Origin: Sphingobacterium mizutaii
Lineage (GTDB): Bacteria > Bacteroidota > Bacteroidia > Sphingobacteriales > Sphingobacteriaceae
Direction of reading: 5' to 3'
Length of the DNA: 64,000 bases
Assembly (NCBI RefSeq): GCF_900187125.1
Contig: NZ_LT906468.1
Location: 3,968,001 to 4,032,000 of the forward strand
A model generated the notes under the pieces. The model saw only the letters and a list, made by a program, of their open reading frames with translations, was not told where the DNA came from and made no database searches. How positions within the stretch are numbered: the stretch's first letter is position 1; each line of letters begins with the position of its first letter. Positions 37,127 through 46,053 of the stretch are shown here, piece after piece. The translations under genes were made by a program, and so were the position numbers.

Positions 37127-37233
37127 TAGGGGTGCCTTGTTGTAAAACACAAATAAAGGCTGAGATTATACCCTGTATTTCAAGTTTTACAAGAAATACA
37201 TACCTGATCTGGATAATGCCAGCGTAGGGAAAG
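37127..37233 (+). promoter_or_regulatory. TPP (THI-box) riboswitch aptamer
   Basis: The conserved thi-box elements occur in order: GGGGTGCC (37129-37136), GGCTGAGA followed by TACCC (37158-37173), ACCTGATCTGGATAATGCCA (37202-37221) and AGCGTAGGGAA (37221-37231). The P3 arm between them forms a hairpin. It precedes a TonB-dependent receptor, so thiamin pyrophosphate should repress the receptor. Confidence 0.96.
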
Positions 37234-37237
37234 GGCG

Positions 37238-37300
37238 GTTAAATAGAACTTGTTGTGACCCCTTACAGCAAGAAAGTTTAACTCTTTAAAACATTTTTTT
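37238..37300 (+). terminator. Likely riboswitch expression platform (hairpin plus T7)
   Basis: 37238-37243 (GTTAAA) pairs with 37277-37282 (TTTAAC) around an inner 8-bp stem (37249-37256 with 37265-37272). T7 lies at 37294-37300, immediately before the ATG at 37304. The T run is 11 nt past the stem, so this could act as a terminator or as a start-site mask. I cannot decide which. Confidence 0.5.
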
Positions 37301-37303
37301 ATT

Positions 37304-39757
37304 ATGTTTAACAAGCTTTGGGCAACTTTAGCCTTATGTTTGCTAGTACTTGCGAGCTATGCGCAGCAAAACTTAACTGTTAGGGTTTTAGACAAATCTG
37401 GAGCACCTGCAGACGCCGCAACCGTGTCCATCGACGGACAATCTAAATCAACCAATAAAGACGGAATTGTCGTTTTTGGCAATCTAAGCAAAGGTCTCCA
37501 TGACTTAAAAATTTCTTTTATTGGTTATAAATCCGAGATTTTAAGAATAAATCCAGAAAATCAAGCTAATTTTTCCATTCAATTAAAAGACAGGGTCTAT
37601 GAATTCGAAGAAGTATATGTAACTGCAACTCGTGCAAAAGAAAACTCTGCGACCACTTTCAAAACCATCAGCAAGGAAGAAATCAAGAAAAACAACCTTG
37701 GCCAGGACATTCCTTACCTCCTTGACCAGACGCCAGGAGTGGTGATTGGATCCGATGCAGGAGCAGGCATTGGTTATACGAACATGACCATCCGAGGATC
37801 CGATAACGAACGTATCAATGTCACCTTGAATGGTATCCCCCTGAATAACCCAGAAAGCATGGGTTCTTTCTTTGTAAACCTTCCTGACTTTGCTTCTAGC
37901 ACAGAAAGTATACAGATCCAACGGGGTATCGGTACTTCTACCAATGGACCAGCTGCTTTTGGTGCCTCATTAAACTTCCAGACAGATGCCCTAGAGACTA
38001 AGCCTTACCTAGAGTTCAATAACTCGTTCGGCTCTTATAACTCTTGGAAAAACACCTTGAAAGCAGGGTCTGGATTGATCAACAATAAATTCGCTTTCAA
38101 CACCAGGTTATCCAGGATTTCTTCTGATGGTTATGTTGATAGAGGTTCATCGAATTTAAAGTCCTTTTATGTAGATGCAGGCATGTACACCGATAAGCAT
38201 ACCCTCAAAGCGACTGTGTTCTCAGGTAAGGAAAAAACTTACCAATCCTGGTATGGCCTTGCAGAACCATTGTTCACAGGAAACAAAGAAAGAATCGAAG
38301 AATACGCCGATAATCTTTGGTTGTTCGATGCAGAGCGAGAAAGGTTCTTAAACGGTGACCGTAAATACAATTACTACACTTACGATAACCAGACGGACAA
38401 CTATAAGCAAACACATGCTCACTTGAACTATTCCTACCGTCCTTCAGAAAAAATGACCTTTAATACTGCCCTTCACTATACCCGCGGTGCTGGTTATTAT
38501 GAAGAATTCAGGCCGTTGGACGGATTAGATCATTATGGAATTGAACCAATAAAAGTCAATGGCAAAGACCTGGAAGACACCGATTTAATTAGAAGAAGAT
38601 GGTTGGACAACCACTTCTATGGTTTGACTTACTCTTTACTTTATAAGCCATCCAACAACTTAAACTTCACATTTGGCGGCGCCTATAACCAATACAAAGG
38701 CGACCATTATGGCGAAGTAATCTGGGCAGATCAGGTTCCTCAAGATAAGCTGAACGACAAGTACTATTTTAGTCATGCCAATAAAAATGACTTCAACTTT
38801 TATGCAAAGGCTGATTATAGACTTGAAAACTTCCTTTTCAATCTAGATGTGCAGTACAGAAACATCGTCTATAATGGAAAAGGAGACGACGACAAAATAA
38901 AGGACTTCACCTTTGATGACAATCATAACTTTATCAATCCTAAAGCGGGGATTACCTATTTATTGAGTGGTAATTCTAATCTATATGCTTCTTATGCCTT
39001 TGCAAGTAAGGAACCTACTCGAAATGATTATGTAGAAAATCCTATCGGAGCCTTCCCAAAAACAGAAAAAATGCAGGATATTGAAGCCGGATACCGATTT
39101 AGAACAGAAAACATCAATGTTGGGGCAAACCTATACGCAATGCTCTATAAAGATCAATTGATTCCAACTGGCGCATTGAACGATGTAGGTTCTGCAGTAA
39201 GGATTAATGTAGACAAAAGCTATAGAATCGGATTTGAGCTTGATGGAAGCTGGAGAATCCATCCGAAATTCATTTGGTCTGCAACTGCTGCCTTGTCGCA
39301 AAACAAGATCAAAAACTTTGTAGAAAACATTCCAGTTTATAATGACGATTTCGATTTTGTGAAGTATGATCTAATCACCCATAAAACAAGTGATATTGCA
39401 AAATCACCCGCCGTGGTATTATCTAATAACTTCACTTATAAGCCGATTGAATCTTTAAGCTTCAGCTTTTTGAGCAAGTATATCTCTAGGATTTACCTAG
39501 ACAACACATCCGAAGTGAACAGAAGTATCGCTCCTTCTTTCGTAAATAATTTCCAGGCGATCTATTCATTTTCAGTATTTGGTCTTAAAAACGTAGACTT
39601 AAACCTAATGATCAACAATATTTTCAACGAGAAATATGCTACATCGGGATACACATACAGCATGATCATGGAATCTGTAGGAAAAAGAGATTATTTCAAT
39701 TTCTATTATCCACAGGCAGAAACCAATGCCATGCTTGGTTTAAATATTAGATTTTAA
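37304..39757 (+). CDS. TPP-riboswitch-controlled TonB-dependent receptor (thiamin uptake)
   Basis: An 817-residue outer-membrane TonB-dependent receptor with a signal peptide ending 'LASYAQ', a CarboxypepD_reg-like domain ('VRVLDKSGAPADAATVSIDG', about residues 26-45), a plug ('DIPYLLDQTPGVVIGSDAGA', 'RGSDNERINVTLNGIPL') and a barrel ending 'AMLGLNIRF'. The TPP riboswitch upstream strongly suggests that it imports thiamin or a precursor. Bacteroidota with thiamin-regulated receptors often pair them with a PnuT-type permease and a kinase; neither is adjacent here. A hairpin terminator follows 22 nt after the stop codon. Confidence 0.92.
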   Translation: MFNKLWATLALCLLVLASYAQQNLTVRVLDKSGAPADAATVSIDGQSKSTNKDGIVVFGNLSKGLHDLKISFIGYKSEILRINPENQANFSIQLKDRVYEFEEVYVTATRAKENSATTFKTISKEEIKKNNLGQDIPYLLDQTPGVVIGSDAGAGIGYTNMTIRGSDNERINVTLNGIPLNNPESMGSFFVNLPDFASSTESIQIQRGIGTSTNGPAAFGASLNFQTDALETKPYLEFNNSFGSYNSWKNTLKAGSGLINNKFAFNTRLSRISSDGYVDRGSSNLKSFYVDAGMYTDKHTLKATVFSGKEKTYQSWYGLAEPLFTGNKERIEEYADNLWLFDAERERFLNGDRKYNYYTYDNQTDNYKQTHAHLNYSYRPSEKMTFNTALHYTRGAGYYEEFRPLDGLDHYGIEPIKVNGKDLEDTDLIRRRWLDNHFYGLTYSLLYKPSNNLNFTFGGAYNQYKGDHYGEVIWADQVPQDKLNDKYYFSHANKNDFNFYAKADYRLENFLFNLDVQYRNIVYNGKGDDDKIKDFTFDDNHNFINPKAGITYLLSGNSNLYASYAFASKEPTRNDYVENPIGAFPKTEKMQDIEAGYRFRTENINVGANLYAMLYKDQLIPTGALNDVGSAVRINVDKSYRIGFELDGSWRIHPKFIWSATAALSQNKIKNFVENIPVYNDDFDFVKYDLITHKTSDIAKSPAVVLSNNFTYKPIESLSFSFLSKYISRIYLDNTSEVNRSIAPSFVNNFQAIYSFSVFGLKNVDLNLMINNIFNEKYATSGYTYSMIMESVGKRDYFNFYYPQAETNAMLGLNIRF

Positions 39758-39778
39758 TAGTACCAAACCCCTCAGAAG

Positions 39779-39806
39779 ATGTCCTTTCGTTCATTCGAAA
39801 GGGCAT
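39779..39806 (+). terminator. Terminator after the thiamin receptor gene
   Basis: An 11-bp stem with one wobble (39779-39789 with 39796-39806) and a 6-nt loop, followed by a moderately T-rich stretch. Confidence 0.7.
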
Positions 39807-39847
39807 TTCCGCTTTTTAGGGCAAACAAAACATATAGGCTAATTGAT

Positions 39848-39878
39848 TTTGCCAATACCGAATTAAATAATACTTTTA
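39848..39878 (+). promoter_or_regulatory. Candidate promoter of dtd
   Basis: TTTG (39848-39851), a 19-nt spacer and TACTTTTA (39871-39878; 7 of 8 matches to TAnnTTTG). The ATG follows 4 nt later, which suggests a leaderless message. Confidence 0.5.
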
Positions 39879-39882
39879 AACC

Positions 39883-40341
39883 ATGCGAGCAGTAATTCAA
39901 AGAGTAACCCATGCATCATGCACTGTCGGCGATCAGATTACAGGACAAATTGAACATGGTTTACTTGTTCTTTTGGGTGTCGAGGAGGAAGATTCCAAAG
40001 AGGATCTTCAATGGTTAGGACAGAAGTTGGTCAATCTGAGAATATTCTCAGATGAGCAAGGGTTGATGAATAAGTCTATACAGGACATCCAAGGAAACAT
40101 CCTATTGATCTCCCAATTCACTTTATTTGCACAGACCAAAAAAGGTAACCGCCCTTCTTTCATCCGTGCCGGAAAACCCGACAAAGCAAAACCTATGTAC
40201 GAGGAAATGGGAAAGTACCTCTCCGAACTTTTGGAGAAAGAAGTACAGATGGGCATATTCGGAGCGGACATGAAAATAGACCTACGAAACGACGGACCAG
40301 TTACCATTTTCATGAATACCAAAGACAAGGACAACTTCTAA
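39883..40341 (+). CDS. dtd: D-aminoacyl-tRNA deacylase
   Basis: A 152-residue enzyme that hydrolyses D-amino acids (and glycine misattached to tRNA-Ala) from tRNA. The two family signatures are present: 'SQFTLFA' (77-83), which carries the active-site SQ-containing motif, and 'NDGPVT' (136-141), the cross-subunit GP motif. The N-terminus 'MRAVIQRVTHASCTV' is also diagnostic. The length is standard. The MazG-like gene starts 10 nt downstream on the same strand, probably co-transcribed. Confidence 0.96.
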   Translation: MRAVIQRVTHASCTVGDQITGQIEHGLLVLLGVEEEDSKEDLQWLGQKLVNLRIFSDEQGLMNKSIQDIQGNILLISQFTLFAQTKKGNRPSFIRAGKPDKAKPMYEEMGKYLSELLEKEVQMGIFGADMKIDLRNDGPVTIFMNTKDKDNF

Positions 40342-40351
40342 CACAAAGCAC

Positions 40352-40681
40352 ATGACGATCAAAGAAGCACAAGAAATAGTAGACAAATGGATTAGCACAA
40401 CTGGAGTACGTTACTTCAATGAGCTGACGAATACCGCCATGCTGATGGAAGAAGTCGGAGAAGTTGCCAGAATTATGGCGAGAAAGTACGGCGAACAATC
40501 CTTCAAAAAATCAGATGAGGAAGTCAACTTAGCTGATGAAATGGCCGATGTGCTCTTCGTCCTGATCTGCCTAGCCAACCAGACCGGCATCGATCTAACG
40601 ACAGCCCTAGAAAAGAACCTCGACAAGAAAAATATGCGCGATGCTAATCGCCATAAGAATAATGAGAAGCTGAAGGAATAG
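40352..40681 (+). CDS. MazG-like nucleotide pyrophosphohydrolase
   Basis: A 109-residue all-alpha NTP pyrophosphatase of the MazG-related group. The magnesium-binding pattern ExxE...ExxD is visible in 'LMEEVGEVARIMARKYGEQS' (about residues 31-50) and 'NLADEMADVLFVLICLANQT' (about 59-78). It probably hydrolyses non-canonical or surplus (d)NTPs to monophosphates; the substrate cannot be read from sequence. It lies 10 nt after dtd. Its 3' end runs directly into the first GAGATnn repeat element. Confidence 0.9.
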   Translation: MTIKEAQEIVDKWISTTGVRYFNELTNTAMLMEEVGEVARIMARKYGEQSFKKSDEEVNLADEMADVLFVLICLANQTGIDLTTALEKNLDKKNMRDANRHKNNEKLKE

Positions 40682-40683
40682 TA

Positions 40684-40816
40684 TTGAGATGGGAGATAGG
40701 AGATGTGAGACAACAAAAGCTTCCCATTAATAATCTCCAAGAGGTTATTTAATTGTTGTATAGGAATCTTGACGCTGAATATCTCAAATCTCAATTCTCA
40801 TATCTCATATCTCCTC
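40684..40816. repeat. GAGATnn heptad inverted-repeat element A
   Basis: The left arm (40684-40713) carries four 7-bp units of the form GAGATnn. The right arm (40776-40816) carries about five units in inverted orientation. The 62-bp middle is ordinary sequence. The arms can pair into a long imperfect hairpin. The element fills the entire gap between the convergent MazG-like and EEP genes. Confidence 0.75.
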
Positions 40817-40817
40817 C

Positions 40818-41576
40818 TTACTTAAACTCAATTTCCGCCAACAAAGGCAAATGATCTGAAGCATATTCTTCTTTGATCACTTGGTAGGTTTTCCAATTGA
40901 ATTCTCGGTTTTTTAGGACCATGATATAATCGATCTCATTCTTGGTATTCACATTTGGGGAGGTCGGCTGATTAGAAGTCGTATTTCTCACAAAGTATTC
41001 TTCCAATATCTTGATCGGTTTAGAATCCGGTTTTGCATTCAGATCACCAACTAAAATCAAAGGCTTCTTATAGAGCTCGCCCAGTTCATTAATAAATTCA
41101 GATTGAGCAATCCTGTTCTCTTCCTTCAGATCAAGATGTGTATTGGCCAAAGAGACCGTTTTACCACCAGGCAATTCCACATCCACGATCGCTAATGAAC
41201 GATTTTCACTTTTCACGGGCATAGGAAGGTCATATCTCCTCTTGCCTACAATCTTATGTTTGCTTAGGATCAATACCCCATAATAGCCTTTCTCCAGATC
41301 AATCCCTTTAGAAAAGAAATATTCAGTTCCGGTAAGTTCCGCAAGCTTCTCAGCTTGATTGACCATTTCAGAGCGCGACACATTGATATCAACCTCTTGA
41401 ATCCCAATAATATCAGCCTTAGAATCATTAATTACCTTTGCTATGGCTTCAATATCAATTTTCCCAGGGGTAGAAGGAGGATTTGCGTGGTGAATATTAT
41501 AGGTAAGGATTTTTACGGTTTGCGCTTTGAGTTGAATCGACACAAAAAGCAATAGGATCAGGCTAAGTAGACGCAT
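40818..41576 (-). CDS. Secreted endonuclease/exonuclease/phosphatase-family protein
   Basis: A 252-residue EEP-superfamily phosphodiesterase with a Sec signal peptide ending 'IQLKAQ'. Active-site residues are visible in order: Asn in 'KILTYNIHHAN' (about residues 23-33), Glu in 'ADIIGIQEVD', Asp-x-Asn in 'LILVGDLNAKPDSKP' and the terminal 'SDHLPLLAEI' Asp-His pair. This is the metal-dependent DNase I-like fold; members cut nucleic acids, inositol phosphates or sphingomyelin. Export suggests a scavenging role in the periplasm or outside the cell. It diverges from the gamma-glutamyltransferase gene with a 64-bp spacer. No DNA specificity can be inferred. Confidence 0.9.
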   Translation of the reverse strand: MRLLSLILLLFVSIQLKAQTVKILTYNIHHANPPSTPGKIDIEAIAKVINDSKADIIGIQEVDINVSRSEMVNQAEKLAELTGTEYFFSKGIDLEKGYYGVLILSKHKIVGKRRYDLPMPVKSENRSLAIVDVELPGGKTVSLANTHLDLKEENRIAQSEFINELGELYKKPLILVGDLNAKPDSKPIKILEEYFVRNTTSNQPTSPNVNTKNEIDYIMVLKNREFNWKTYQVIKEEYASDHLPLLAEIEFK

Positions 41577-41640
41577 AATTAATAATTTGATTGAAGTTAA
41601 TATAATTCATCTAATAATACCAATTTATTATCTTAGCGAC

Positions 41641-43335
41641 ATGAAAAAACCTAATTTGATTTATTTATTCTTAATCGTCTTTTTTCTGGGTTCCTGCTCA
41701 GTTAATCAACAGACTGCCTCCAACCAAACCGAATTTGAAAACGGAGCAGTCGTGACGGCTCACCCGATTGCATCAGAGGTGGGAGTAGAAATTTTAAAAA
41801 AGGGCGGAAATGCAGTTGATGCAGCAATAGCTGTCAAATTTGCTCTATCAGTAGTCTACCCTAATGCTGGAAACCTGGGGGGAGGTGGATTTATGGTCTT
41901 TCGTGGCAGAGATGGTTCAGTATCATCGCTTGACTTCCGCGAAAAAGCACCCGAAAAAGCTTCCAGAGACATGTACTTGGACAAGGACGGAAACCCTATC
42001 ACTGACCTAAGTCTTTACGGACAATTGGCATCAGGGGTACCTGGATCTGTTGCTGGTATGGATGCTGCCTATAAAAAATATGGCACCATCGCATGGAAGG
42101 ACCTGGTACAGCCAGCAATCGACCTGGCAACAAAAGGCTTCCCAATTACCAAACAACAAGCTGGCGAATTCAACCGCTATAAAGCCCGTTTCCAAAAATT
42201 CAACCCTAATGGCGCAGCTATCATCCGCGATGCGGAATGGAAAGAAGGCGACCTTTTTGTACAATCCGAATTGGCAGAAACCCTAAAACGCATTGCAGAG
42301 CAAGGTCGTGATGGCTTCTATAAAGGAAAAACAGCCGAATACATTGTTGATGAAATGAAACGAGGCAATGGTATCATCAGCTTAAAAGACCTTGAAAATT
42401 ATCAAGCCAGCTGGAGAGACCCAATTGTAGGTATGTACAAAAACTACAAAGTGATTTCCATGCCCCCTCCTTCCAGCGGTGGTGTGGCTCTAATGGCTTT
42501 ATTGCAATCTGTAGAGAAATACCCGCTTGCTAAATGGGGATTCCAACATGATAGCACTGTACGTGCCATGGTAGAAGCAGAACGCCGCGTGTATGCCGAC
42601 CGAGCAACACACTTAGGAGACCCTGACTTTTATCGCGTACCTATCGCAAATCTAACAGATGCAAAATTCAACCAAGATCGCATGGCTAAAGTAAACTTGG
42701 ACAAAGCTACGCCAAGCGATCAAGTAAAAGCAGCAAAATTCCCAGGTTACGAATCGGAAGAAACCACGCATTACAGTATCGTTGACAAGAATGGCAATGC
42801 CGTTTCATTGACTACAACCATCAACGGATCTTACGGATCCTGTGTATGGGTTGATGGAGCAGGATTCCTTTTAAACAACGAAATGGATGATTTCTCTGTA
42901 AAACCAGGCTCACCAAATATGTATGGCCTTCTAGGGGGAAAAGCTAATTCCATCGAACCCGGGAAAAGAATGCTCAGTGCCATGACACCAACCATCATTG
43001 AAGAAGATGGCAAGTTGAAAATGGTTGTTGGTACCCCAGGGGGATCTACCATCATCACTTCCGTATTCCAAACCATCCTGAACGTTTTGGAATTCGACAT
43101 GTCGGCACAAGAATCCGTGTCAGCAGCTCGTTTCCACCACCAATGGCAACCTGACGTAATCGACGTTGAAGAAAAAGCAATCAACGACAAAACCCGTCAA
43201 AGCCTAGAAGAAGACGGTTACAAAATCAATAAAAGAGGTGCTATCGGCCGCGTAGAAAACATCGTTATCCTCAAAAACGGAAAACTCCAAACCGGAGCCG
43301 ACCACCGAGGCGATGACCAAGCGAGGGGATACTAA
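41641..43335 (+). CDS. ggt: Gamma-glutamyltransferase lipoprotein
   Basis: A 564-residue Ntn-hydrolase that cleaves glutathione and other gamma-glutamyl compounds. The start is ATG 41641 ('MKKPNLIYLFLIVFFLGSCS'), chosen because it begins the lipoprotein signal with lipobox 'FFLGSC'; the frame also extends 18 codons further upstream without a signal. Autoprocessing should occur at the first Thr of 'EETTHYSIVDKNGNAVSLTT', giving large and small subunits. Substrate residues include 'GGNAVDAAIAVKFALSVVYP', 'NLGGGGFMVFR', 'NNEMDDFS' and 'VVGTPGGSTIITSVFQ'. The lipid anchor places it on the periplasmic side or the outer membrane. Its 3' end meets repeat element B. Confidence 0.95.
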   Translation: MKKPNLIYLFLIVFFLGSCSVNQQTASNQTEFENGAVVTAHPIASEVGVEILKKGGNAVDAAIAVKFALSVVYPNAGNLGGGGFMVFRGRDGSVSSLDFREKAPEKASRDMYLDKDGNPITDLSLYGQLASGVPGSVAGMDAAYKKYGTIAWKDLVQPAIDLATKGFPITKQQAGEFNRYKARFQKFNPNGAAIIRDAEWKEGDLFVQSELAETLKRIAEQGRDGFYKGKTAEYIVDEMKRGNGIISLKDLENYQASWRDPIVGMYKNYKVISMPPPSSGGVALMALLQSVEKYPLAKWGFQHDSTVRAMVEAERRVYADRATHLGDPDFYRVPIANLTDAKFNQDRMAKVNLDKATPSDQVKAAKFPGYESEETTHYSIVDKNGNAVSLTTTINGSYGSCVWVDGAGFLLNNEMDDFSVKPGSPNMYGLLGGKANSIEPGKRMLSAMTPTIIEEDGKLKMVVGTPGGSTIITSVFQTILNVLEFDMSAQESVSAARFHHQWQPDVIDVEEKAINDKTRQSLEEDGYKINKRGAIGRVENIVILKNGKLQTGADHRGDDQARGY

Positions 43336-43349
43336 CCCGTAGATATTAG

Positions 43350-43482
43350 AAATGAGATGTGAGATTTGAGATAGAAAAACCTATCAACAATTTCACATCT
43401 CATTTATATTTACACCCCTTTAAATCTGCAAAAATTACACGTTTGAAGGTTCTCAAATCTCATATCTCCAATCTCACATCTA
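43350..43482. repeat. GAGATnn heptad inverted-repeat element B
   Basis: The left arm (43354-43374) has three GAGATnn units. The right arm (43448-43482) has about five inverted units. Another inverted GAGATGTG copy lies near 43391-43404. It fills the gap between the convergent ggt and cydB genes, as element A does between its neighbours. Confidence 0.75.
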
Positions 43483-43487
43483 GCTTC

Positions 43488-44558
43488 CTAATGATACCCC
43501 ACATCATCCAACTTCCCTTTAAAGACCCGGAATTGAATGATAAAGTAGATGACTACCAACAAGAATGCTATTACAAACCAGTTTAGACCTACCGAAAGAC
43601 CGTATTCATGTGCGGCGACGTTGTAGACCGTTAAGGATGGATTGACGGCATTGGTGGATGGTAATACATTTGGAAATAGCGAGGCGACCGTAGTGGCGAA
43701 GCTTCCTAGAATAAATAAGGTGGAAAAAAGGAAACCCATTCCATCTTTCTTGAATTTCTTGATCCAGAACTGCCCTATCAACCCTGTTCCGGCAATCACA
43801 GGAAAAATCCATAACCAAGCATGCCCTATCAGGTTATTGAGCGGAAATGGCTTCACGTATTGCCATAAGCTAGCTGTAAGCACAACTAAAAAAGTAAGGG
43901 CAATATTCAATTTAAAAATGATGCCTTTCAATCGTTGATTCAAGCCTGTTGAGGTCTTCAGGATGATCCAGTTGGCACCATGTATGGTGAGTGTAAATAT
44001 GGAAACTATCCCCAGTAAAATAGTAAACCAGTCAATGATTCCATGAACATCGGACATTGGATCTAATGTAGGGTTCCACAATTGCAGGAAGAAATAGTGG
44101 GGTTCTTGTGTCGAAACGCCATTCTCCACCATTCCTAGATTCACTCCACGGACAACATTGCCCAATGCTGCCCCAAAGAACAAGGCCAGAAACAGGCTCG
44201 CTAGACCAAAAGCTTTCTCCCAAAACCTTTCCCATAATTTATTGTGTATCTGTCCACGCAGCTCCAAACCTATCGCCCTAAAGATCAAAAACCAAAGCAC
44301 CAACATCAGGGGCAGATAAAAACCACTGAATGCCGAAGCATATAAAGTTGGAAAAGCAAAAAACAATACCCCACCCGAAGCAATCAACCAAACCTCATTG
44401 GCATCCCAAAAAGGACCGATTGCATTTCGGATGGCAGCTCTCTCCTCATCCGATTTCGCAAATAACAAATGGACAATGCCGGCTCCAAAATCATACCCAT
44501 CAAGAACCACGTACATACCCAACATAAATACCAAGATGATATACCAAAACATTTCCAT
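43488..44558 (-). CDS. cydB: Cytochrome bd ubiquinol oxidase subunit II
   Basis: A 356-residue membrane protein (about 9 helices), the CydB partner of CydA in the high-affinity terminal oxidase. The N-terminal 'YIILVFMLGMYVVLDGYDFG' (residues 6-25) is the family signature, followed by 'NAIGPFWDANEVWLIASGGV' (45-64), which is strongly conserved. CydB carries no haem but stabilises the complex. It starts 3 nt after cydA and is co-transcribed with it. In Bacteroidota this oxidase typically passes electrons from menaquinol to oxygen at low oxygen tension. Confidence 0.96.
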   Translation of the reverse strand: MEMFWYIILVFMLGMYVVLDGYDFGAGIVHLLFAKSDEERAAIRNAIGPFWDANEVWLIASGGVLFFAFPTLYASAFSGFYLPLMLVLWFLIFRAIGLELRGQIHNKLWERFWEKAFGLASLFLALFFGAALGNVVRGVNLGMVENGVSTQEPHYFFLQLWNPTLDPMSDVHGIIDWFTILLGIVSIFTLTIHGANWIILKTSTGLNQRLKGIIFKLNIALTFLVVLTASLWQYVKPFPLNNLIGHAWLWIFPVIAGTGLIGQFWIKKFKKDGMGFLFSTLFILGSFATTVASLFPNVLPSTNAVNPSLTVYNVAAHEYGLSVGLNWFVIAFLLVVIYFIIQFRVFKGKLDDVGYH

Positions 44559-44561
44559 AAG

Positions 44562-45902
44562 CTATGATTTTAATGCTAAATGAGTTTCCGGACCCTTCCT
44601 GATGATTTTCAATACCAGCATCAAGAACAACAGTCCCAATAAAATATACAAGCCAACAAACCCCAATAAAGTAAACAAGGTATTTCCCGAAGATACCGTC
44701 GGCGAAACGCCATCGACCATTCGCATGAGATTGAAGACCAACCAAGGCTGCCTGCCCAGTTCTGCGGTATACCAACCTGCCGTATTGGCGATATAAGGAA
44801 ATGGGATCGTGAACATCAATACCCATAGGACCCATTTAGTTTGAAAAAGCTTTTTTCGCCACAAGAGGAATGCGGCAATTATCATGATTCCTATAAAAAT
44901 GGTCCCCAAGCCTGCCATAATATGGTAACTATAGTATAAGCCAGGAACGTTTGTTGGATGAATATCCTCATCAAATTCATTGAGGCCCTTTATGGTGGCA
45001 TCCCAACGTTGATAGGTCAAGAAACTCAAAACCTTAGGGACAGCAATCTTATTGTCCAGCTTTTTGTTCTCCATATCTGGTTGTCCAATCAAAATTATCT
45101 CTGAACCACCGGTTTCAGTCTCAAAGATCCCTTCCATCGCGGCGAAAGTAGCGGGCTGGTGCTTCACCACGTTCTTTGCCAACATATCCCCAGTTGGAAA
45201 GGCGACAGCAATCGAGGCGATCAAACCAAAAACAACGCCCGTCTTTAAGAAGATCTTTCCATATTCCGCATGCAGGTTGCTCAACAGATAGAACGCCCCT
45301 ACTGCCGATACAAAGAATGCTGAAGTGACCAATGAACCGGCCTGATTATGCAAATAAGAAGGAAGTAACCAAGGATTAGTAAATAGAGCAGAAAAATTAT
45401 TGAGCACAAATTTTCCGTTTTCCAGGATCTCATAGCCTACTGGATGCTGCATCCAGGAATGGGTCGCCAGAATCAAGTATCCCGAGGCCCAAGAGCCAAT
45501 AAAGACCATCAATCCCGCCACAAAATGGAGCTTATGCCCCAAGAGCTTCTCCCCAAAAATAAACATTCCTAAAAACGACGACTCCAAGAAAAAGGAAAAC
45601 ATCCCTTCCATGGCTAATGTCTGTCCAATGATCCCGCCGGTCAACTCCGAAAACTTAGCCCAATTGGTCCCGAACTGAAACTCCATGGGTATCCCGGTCA
45701 CCACACCCATCGCAAAATTGAGCGCAAAGATCTTCATCCAAAACTTGGAAGCATCATTATAGATGATATTATTGGTACGAAGGAATTTCCACTTGAAATA
45801 AACGATCATGAGCGAAAGCCCCATGGTCAATTGTGGAAAGAGATAGTGAAAGGTAATGGTAAATGCGAATTGCAGACGGTTGTAGAGGATCATATCTTCC
45901 AT
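44562..45902 (-). CDS. cydA: Cytochrome bd ubiquinol oxidase subunit I
   Basis: A 446-residue subunit holding haems b558, b595 and d. His19 in 'FTITFHYLFPQLTMGL' is the conserved haem ligand. The acidic pair in 'LAMEGMFSFFLESSFLGMF' (about residues 97-115) is the proton-pathway site. The quinol-binding region 'GWYTAELGRQPWLV' lies late in the protein. At 446 residues it has the short Q-loop version (the E. coli form is longer). A TAnnTTTG box on the minus strand (complement of 45961-45968) lies about 60 nt upstream. No cydX or cydDC genes are adjacent. Confidence 0.96.
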   Translation of the reverse strand: MEDMILYNRLQFAFTITFHYLFPQLTMGLSLMIVYFKWKFLRTNNIIYNDASKFWMKIFALNFAMGVVTGIPMEFQFGTNWAKFSELTGGIIGQTLAMEGMFSFFLESSFLGMFIFGEKLLGHKLHFVAGLMVFIGSWASGYLILATHSWMQHPVGYEILENGKFVLNNFSALFTNPWLLPSYLHNQAGSLVTSAFFVSAVGAFYLLSNLHAEYGKIFLKTGVVFGLIASIAVAFPTGDMLAKNVVKHQPATFAAMEGIFETETGGSEIILIGQPDMENKKLDNKIAVPKVLSFLTYQRWDATIKGLNEFDEDIHPTNVPGLYYSYHIMAGLGTIFIGIMIIAAFLLWRKKLFQTKWVLWVLMFTIPFPYIANTAGWYTAELGRQPWLVFNLMRMVDGVSPTVSSGNTLFTLLGFVGLYILLGLLFLMLVLKIIRKGPETHLALKS

Positions 45903-46053
45903 AAGACATTCTGTTTTGTGGTCGAACTTTCCTTAAAATTAAGGCATTACAACTGCAAATCAAACATATTTTAATAAAATACCATATTTGCCTGAATTAA
46001 GTCTTTTTGATGAAAATTTCTTAGCTGAATGCGTCAACAGGATTCCATTGACG

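Noticed and set aside
40684..43482. GAGATnn repeats considered as a CRISPR array
   Set aside because: Units are 7 bp with no unique spacers of regular length, and no cas genes are present.
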